Position numbers and translations under genes: made by a program. This document shows, piece by piece, positions 25,198 through 28,579 of a stretch of 28,579 nucleotides of DNA. Below the pieces are notes generated by a model, which made no database searches, was not told the DNA's origin, and worked only from the letters and a program-made list of their open reading frames with translations. The stretch's first letter is position 1; each line of letters opens with the position of its first letter. Origin of the DNA: Verrucomicrobiota bacterium (lineage in GTDB: Bacteria > Verrucomicrobiota > Verrucomicrobiia > Limisphaerales > JAEYXS01); assembly GCA_023431185.1 (NCBI GenBank), contig JAEYXS010000083.1, positions 1 through 28,579 on the forward strand. Reading direction: 5' to 3'.

Positions 25198-25509
25198 TCA
25201 GCGCCCGGCCAGCGGTTGTTTTATGCTCTCTGATTTCATGACAGATTGTGGGCAGAGGCGGATTAGCGTGGCTGTTTGGTCGAAGTGGTGCCGTTTGAGT
25301 TCGTGTTTGATGCGTTGGGTGACGAAGCCGAGGTCGCTGCGCCGGATGTCACGGATGGTGAAGCTGGTGGTGGAGGCATCGATCTCGTCGATGCTTACGG
25401 AGCAGTTGTCATGCAAGGCGCGGTAAACATCCTCGCCGAAATTGTGGAAGCGATGGATGACTTCGGAGGTGGGGGCATCGGAGATGGTGATTTTCAGACT
25501 ATTGCCCAT
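25198..25509 (-). CDS. Conserved-looking small soluble protein, unknown function
   Basis: This 103-residue protein is soluble and has a balanced, protein-like composition, with alternating strands and helices (LKITISD, FTIRDIRRSDLG, VTQRIKHELKRHHF, ATLIRL). The last 15 residues look like a tail. No family name is recognised with confidence. The gene starts 17 bp after the stop of the Tat-exported isomerase on the same strand, with a weak GAAGAG ribosome site, so it may be co-transcribed. Confidence 0.6.
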   Translation of the reverse strand: MGNSLKITISDAPTSEVIHRFHNFGEDVYRALHDNCSVSIDEIDASTTSFTIRDIRRSDLGFVTQRIKHELKRHHFDQTATLIRLCPQSVMKSESIKQPLAGR

Positions 25510-25526
25510 TCATCGAAAAATTCTCT

Positions 25527-26513
25527 TCAACCCGCTTTCTTCATATCTCGCACGCCGGCTTTCTCGAAGGCGGGGGCCAGTTTGGCGTAGCAGTGCTTGG
25601 CGGCGGCGATGGGGTCGTATTCTTTCTTGTTCCACACCTGGCCGCTGACCTCGATGGTCACGGGGTCGCGATAGCCGTGGCTCTTCAGCAGGGTGAGGTA
25701 TTCCACGTAATCCGTTTTACCGTCGCCGGGGAGGATGAACTGGAATTTCTCAGCGTTGCCGCCGTTGGTGTCCTTGATGTGGATGAAGCGCGTCTGGCCG
25801 ATCATCTGTGCCATGGAATCGGAGAGCTTGTAGCCGCGCAGTTCGAAGTGGCTGAAATCGTAGGTGAGCTTGATCCAAGGGCTGTTCGCCTGCTTCACCA
25901 GCCAAGCGGCATCCTCGGGTGTGTGTAGGGCACCGCCGACATGGGCTTTGATGGCGATGACAGCTTTGGAAGATTTGCCGACCTCGGCCCAGGCGTTGAG
26001 GCGTTCGGCCATGGTGGCTTTGACTTCCTTCCACTGGCCGGGTTTGCCGCCGAGCGTGGTCTCGATGACGGGCATGCGCTTGGGCGCGAGGGCTTGAGCC
26101 AGTTCGGCGGCGTCCTTGAGGCGGTCGAGGTTACTGCGCAGGGTGTCATCGGGAGCGAGCAAGCTCAGGTTTTCCATCATGCCGTGGAGACGCAGGCCGA
26201 GGGAGTCGATAAGGGCGGCGAGGCGTTTGCGTTCGCTGTTGCCGATGTTCTTGGGTTCCGTGGGCCAGCCGGCGTTGCAGACCCATTCCACGGAGTCATA
26301 GCCGATCTCGGCGCAGGTGCGCAGGGCGACATCGATCTCCAGCGACTTCATGCCGTACAGGCTCATGCCCAAGGGGATCATGGGCCCGCCTTTGGCGGCG
26401 GCCAGCAGACTGGCGGGAGCCGCGGAAAGAGCCAGGGCGCCGGTCGTGCATTGGGCGAGAAAGACCCGGCGATTCAGGCGGGATGCAGGAGTGGCGGTGG
26501 ATGGAAATGGCAT
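25527..26513 (-). CDS. Tat-exported sugar phosphate isomerase/epimerase-like protein
   Basis: This 328-residue protein has a twin-arginine signal (LNRRVFLAQC then a hydrophobic Ala/Leu stretch ending near LLAAA). The mature part is an AP-endonuclease-2-type TIM barrel. Likely metal-site segments are VIETTLGG, the DFSHF strand end, HIKDTNG and IEVSGQVW, each at the end of a barrel strand. Members of this superfamily isomerise or epimerise sugars and inositols. Secreted forms are frequent in Verrucomicrobia and Planctomycetes, and their substrates are usually unknown. The ATG at 26513 was preferred to the upstream TTG at 26546. It is divergent from the MBL-fold gene. Confidence 0.88.
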   Translation of the reverse strand: MPFPSTATPASRLNRRVFLAQCTTGALALSAAPASLLAAAKGGPMIPLGMSLYGMKSLEIDVALRTCAEIGYDSVEWVCNAGWPTEPKNIGNSERKRLAALIDSLGLRLHGMMENLSLLAPDDTLRSNLDRLKDAAELAQALAPKRMPVIETTLGGKPGQWKEVKATMAERLNAWAEVGKSSKAVIAIKAHVGGALHTPEDAAWLVKQANSPWIKLTYDFSHFELRGYKLSDSMAQMIGQTRFIHIKDTNGGNAEKFQFILPGDGKTDYVEYLTLLKSHGYRDPVTIEVSGQVWNKKEYDPIAAAKHCYAKLAPAFEKAGVRDMKKAG

Positions 26514-26697
26514 AAAGCGATGGGTGCTGGGTGTTGTGCTGGTCAAATTTTGGCTTTTTGGCGGCTAAACGCAAGTTTCCGCATCAGGTTTTCATTGCCG
26601 CCTAGCATGGCTCCTGCTTATTTAGCTCCTATCTCACAACTGTGTGGCTCCACCGGGGTTATACCGGGTGGATTGATTGAAACGGGCGATGGGGACG
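26514..26697. promoter_or_regulatory. Divergent intergenic region
   Basis: This 184-bp gap separates the minus-strand isomerase gene from the plus-strand MBL-fold gene and must contain both promoters. No clear -35/-10 pair or operator palindrome was identified. Confidence 0.35.
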
Positions 26698-27702
26698 ATG
26701 AAGACAACAACGCTGGACCTGGGGGCCTATGAGCCCAAGCTGCTTTCGCCCGGATTGGGGGTCTGGCGTTATCAGAGGCCATTGCCGTTGACCACGGAGA
26801 CGGGGAAGCTGCGCGTCATCGCGTTGGGGGTGGGCGGGGCGTTTTCGGCGAAGATGTTCCAGTCGAACTTCATCGTGGTGAAAGGCAAGACGGCGCTTTT
26901 CGTGGACCTGGGGTCCAAGGCGACGCACAAGATGAGCGAGTTCGGCCTGTCGGCGCACGCGGTGAAGAACCTGCTCGTCACGCATTCGCACGCGGATCAT
27001 ATCGGCTCGCTGGAGGAGCTGGCTTTGAAGCGGCGGTATGAAGCGCCGTTCATCGAGATGCCGAAGGGCGCGGATGAAGCTTTTCCAGCTTACCTCATGC
27101 GCTGTGCCAATGCGCGCGCCGAGGGACGGTTCCGGCCCAAGCTGTATATCCCGCCGCACTATGCCGAGATGTTGTGGGACTGGTCCTTGCGCGGCGGGCT
27201 CGCCTTCTCCGAGGTGACGGATGTGCAGGACCCGAAGGGCGAGCTGTTGATGGAGCATTATTTTGACGTGGTGACACCGCGGCATCTGCAAGAGGAGGCG
27301 GTGGACACGTGGGAATTCACGGTGAAGGGGGAGGTTCCGGAGGACGATCTGACGGTGCGTATCTTTGCGGCGAACCATATCCCTGACACGGCGGCGACGG
27401 TGGAGGAGAGTGTGTATACCACGGGGCTGGTGGTGGATGGGCGGGTGCTGATCTCCGGGGACACGAAGTTTGACATCGCCATGATCCAGCGGCTGGCGCC
27501 GCAGTGCGAAGTGATCTTCCATGATTGCCAGCATTTCCCGGGCGGGGTGCATGCGAATTATCAGCAGCTCAAGACGCTCGCGCCGGAGATCAAGGCGAAG
27601 ATGACGCTGTACCATCTCTCGGATGGCATGCTGGACATCGACGTGAAAGCGGATGGGTTTGCAGGGCTGATGCAGCCGGCACCGGTGGTGTATGATTTTT
27701 AA
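26698..27702 (+). CDS. MBL-fold metallo-hydrolase
   Basis: This 334-residue protein has the metallo-beta-lactamase-fold motif HSHADH at residues 96-101 (two His, Asp and His for two metals). Later ligand candidates are the His in NHIPD, the Asp in ISGDTKFD and a His in HDCQH or LYHLSDG. No signal peptide is visible. The arrangement resembles hydrolases of the RNase Z or phosphodiesterase-like branch, but the substrate cannot be inferred. Two close in-frame ATGs at 26689 and 26698 are possible; 26698 has a GGGG stretch just upstream. The gene ends five bases before a series of palindromes leading to the RAYT gene. Confidence 0.88.
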   Translation: MKTTTLDLGAYEPKLLSPGLGVWRYQRPLPLTTETGKLRVIALGVGGAFSAKMFQSNFIVVKGKTALFVDLGSKATHKMSEFGLSAHAVKNLLVTHSHADHIGSLEELALKRRYEAPFIEMPKGADEAFPAYLMRCANARAEGRFRPKLYIPPHYAEMLWDWSLRGGLAFSEVTDVQDPKGELLMEHYFDVVTPRHLQEEAVDTWEFTVKGEVPEDDLTVRIFAANHIPDTAATVEESVYTTGLVVDGRVLISGDTKFDIAMIQRLAPQCEVIFHDCQHFPGGVHANYQQLKTLAPEIKAKMTLYHLSDGMLDIDVKADGFAGLMQPAPVVYDF

Positions 27703-27706
27703 AGTA

Positions 27707-27723
27707 GCAAGCAGAAGGCTTGC
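27707..27723. repeat. GCAAGC...GCTTGC hairpin
   Basis: GCAAGC (27707-27712) pairs with GCTTGC (27718-27723) around AGAAG. It lies directly after the MBL-fold stop codon and before the first RAYT palindrome. No T-run follows, so it is probably part of the palindrome cluster. Confidence 0.65.
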
Positions 27724-27733
27724 AAGAGAGTAG

Positions 27734-27762
27734 CCGGAGGTTGAGCGAAGCGACACCTCCGG
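27734..27762 (+). repeat. Outer REP-like hairpin, left
   Basis: CCGGAGGT (27734-27741) pairs with ACCTCCGG (27755-27762). The 13-base loop contains GAGCGAAGCGAC. It matches the inverted copy at 28313-28348. Confidence 0.82.
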
Positions 27763-27764
27763 TC

Positions 27765-27770
27765 AGGAGG
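27765..27770 (+). promoter_or_regulatory. Shine-Dalgarno site that fixes the RAYT start
   Basis: A perfect AGGAGG lies five bases before the ATG at 27776. It sits between the outer hairpin and the inner palindrome and supports this start over the ATG at 27791. Confidence 0.85.
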
Positions 27771-27775
27771 AACCA

Positions 27776-28258
27776 ATGACAGCACCCAGAATGGGTGCCA
27801 GACAAGGGGTAAGCATTGGATCAACCTTTTACAGTCTGCATTATCACGTGGTATTTAGCACAAAGGAGCGTCGTCCGTTCATCCGGGCAGATTGGATGCC
27901 TGCCCTGCACGAATATATGGGCGGAACAGTGCGTGGTATGGGCGGTGTGGCTGAAGCGGTTGGTGGAGTAGCCGACCATGTGCACCTTTTGCTAAGCCTT
28001 AAAACCATCCAAGCTCCGGCGGAGGTTGTGAGGGAGTTGAAGAAGGCTTCGTCGATTTGGATGGCTGAGAATCATGAGCCGGAGTTTTCGTGGCAGGAAG
28101 GGTATGCGATATTCAGCACAAGCTGGTCGCATGGTGAAGCTGTCCGCCGTTATATCAAGGGACAAGAAGAGCATCACCACAAAGTCGGATTTAGTGATGA
28201 ATTGAAACGGTTGTTAGAGAAGAATGGGGTGAAGTATGATCCGAAGTATTTGGAGTGA
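27776..28258 (+). CDS. REP-associated tyrosine transposase (Y1_Tnp, IS200/IS605-like)
   Basis: This 160-residue single-strand DNA transposase has the conserved YHVVFSTKERRPF strand (23-35), the HUH metal motif His68/His70 (DHVHLLLSL) and the catalytic tyrosine Tyr126 in RRYIKGQEEHH. The preceding FSWQEGYAIFS is typical of the RAYT branch. All active-site residues are intact. RAYT proteins recognise and may spread REP palindromes, and inverted palindromes flank this gene closely on both sides. Codons 3-8 form part of the inner palindrome, giving an N-terminal extension (TAPRMGARQGVS) not shared with most relatives. There is no tnpB partner. Confidence 0.93.
   Translation: MTAPRMGARQGVSIGSTFYSLHYHVVFSTKERRPFIRADWMPALHEYMGGTVRGMGGVAEAVGGVADHVHLLLSLKTIQAPAEVVRELKKASSIWMAENHEPEFSWQEGYAIFSTSWSHGEAVRRYIKGQEEHHHKVGFSDELKRLLEKNGVKYDPKYLE
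27782..27801 (+). repeat. Inner palindrome, left, inside the RAYT start region
   Basis: GCACCC (27782-27787) pairs with GGGTGC (27793-27798) around AGAAT. The full 20 bases GCACCCAGAATGGGTGCCAG are exactly inverted at 28273-28292. It lies within codons 3-9 and includes an alternative ATG at 27791. Confidence 0.85.
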
Positions 28259-28272
28259 GAGTGTGGCGTGTT

Positions 28273-28292
28273 CTGGCACCCATTCTGGGTGC
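28273..28292 (-). repeat. Inner palindrome, right
   Basis: This is the exact reverse complement of 27782-27801, 14 bp after the RAYT stop codon. Confidence 0.85.
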
Positions 28293-28312
28293 TGAGATTT
28301 GAGGATGGGTTA

Positions 28313-28348
28313 CCGGAGGTGTCGTCGCTGGCGCTCCTCAACCTCCGG
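28313..28348 (-). repeat. Outer REP-like hairpin, right
   Basis: CCGGAGGT (28313-28320) pairs with ACCTCCGG (28341-28348). It is the inverted counterpart of 27734-27762 with a longer loop (GTCGTCGCTGGCGCTCCTCA). The loop difference is a 7-base insertion plus changes. Confidence 0.82.
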
Positions 28349-28359
28349 CTACTTTCTGG

Positions 28360-28374
28360 CATCCATTCTGGATG
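28360..28374. repeat. Third palindrome, variant of the inner one
   Basis: CATCC-ATTCT-GGATG with the preceding TTCTGG is a diverged copy of the inner palindrome at 28273-28292 (CACCC-ATTCT-GGGTG). The changes are on both sides of the stem and so keep pairing. Confidence 0.65.
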
Positions 28375-28513
28375 GCGGGGAAGCAGGGACGCGTTCTCTT
28401 GTTTTTAACATAAGCGGTCATAGGTCTGCGCCACGATGGCAAATGCTTTTGCACCAAGACTTCAAGTTCGTCTTTCCAAATAGAGTGAGAGCGGGTAGGA
28501 CGTGGGCATCAAC

Positions 28514-28579
28514 ATGAACCGGCGCGAATTTCTTTTTACTACGACGGCTGCCACGGTTGGTGGGGCGATCTTGTCCACG
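28514..28579 (+). CDS. N-terminus of a Tat-exported protein, cut by window edge
   Basis: The 22 visible codons encode a twin-arginine signal start: MNRREFLFTTTAATVGGAIL followed by Ser-Thr. The RREFL motif and the Ala/Gly-rich hydrophobic stretch are characteristic of exported Verrucomicrobia enzymes such as dehydrogenases, isomerases or sulfatases. The mature domain is outside the window, so no function can be given. No strong ribosome site is visible before the ATG. Confidence 0.72.
   Translation, partial: MNRREFLFTTTAATVGGAILST

Larger units (their letters stand above)
27729..28352 (+). mobile_element. RAYT transposase cassette bounded by inverted palindromic repeats
   Basis: The Y1 transposase gene is enclosed by two nested pairs of palindromes in opposite orientation. 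The outer pair is 27734-27762 and 28313-28348, both CCGGAGGT...ACCTCCGG hairpins with shared flank GTAGCCGGAGGTTGAG. The inner pair is 27782-27801 and 28273-28292, a perfect 20-bp inverted match. This is the arrangement of REP-associated tyrosine transposases. Exact outer limits are uncertain. Confidence 0.72.

Noticed and set aside
26659..27756. 365-codon minus-strand frame
   Set aside because: Antisense shadow of the MBL-fold hydrolase gene.

Overview
The window looks like chromosomal DNA of a member of the Verrucomicrobiota, probably a Pedosphaera- or Limisphaera-like lineage. This is an inference from gene content: a secreted DUF6807 (PmoA-like) protein, Tat-exported sugar isomerase-like proteins, a GxxExxY protein with ACAGAT-type repeats, a RAYT transposase with palindromes, frequent starts without Shine-Dalgarno sites, and many dispersed GC-rich hairpins. 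The DNA is moderately GC-rich. No rRNA or tRNA gene was seen.

Layout. Positions 1-114 hold the first 38 codons of an IS110-type transposase cut by the window edge, followed by a GFA-family gene. From 808 to 2742 lies a minus-strand run of three small membrane-protein genes, split by a complete 724-bp IS1595-type element (1787-2510) with perfect 21-bp ends and an 8-bp target duplication. A formyltransferase and a membrane protein (2895-4279), a 650-bp gene-free stretch with hairpins, and a DHH phosphoesterase (4938-5891) follow. Divergent from the last is a two-gene operon: an SDR oxidoreductase and a LarA-type nickel-pincer enzyme (6060-8168). It is closed by a strong terminator and a 130-bp inverted-repeat element.

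The core of the window is an iron-sulfur assembly operon (about 9204-17369). A Fur/PerR-family gene with a perfect 9-1-9 palindrome in front of it is followed by sufB, a GxxExxY gene cassette, sufC, sufD, sufE, sufT, sufS, a DUF1858-rhodanese fusion lacking the rhodanese cysteine, and a NifU-N/IscU-type scaffold. SufS with SufE would supply sulfur, SufBCD and the NifU-like protein would build clusters, and SufT would help deliver them. The Fur-like protein probably senses metal or peroxide and controls the operon. Two repeat insertions interrupt it, one carrying the GxxExxY gene and one gene-free.

After it come a DUF6807 secreted protein, a cell-wall pair (N-acetylmuramoyl-L-alanine amidase and glutamate racemase), a secreted protein of unknown function, SlyX, a tandem universal stress protein, and acetyl-CoA synthetase with a clear terminator. 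The last part has a small conserved-looking protein and a Tat-exported TIM-barrel isomerase (minus strand), an MBL-fold hydrolase, a complete RAYT-type transposase cassette bracketed by matching palindromes, and the start of another Tat-exported protein.

The most interesting items are the GxxExxY cassette inside the suf operon, the Fur-like regulator with a cysteine at a metal-ligand position, the RAYT cassette whose inner palindrome covers the transposase start region, and the degenerate rhodanese fusion.
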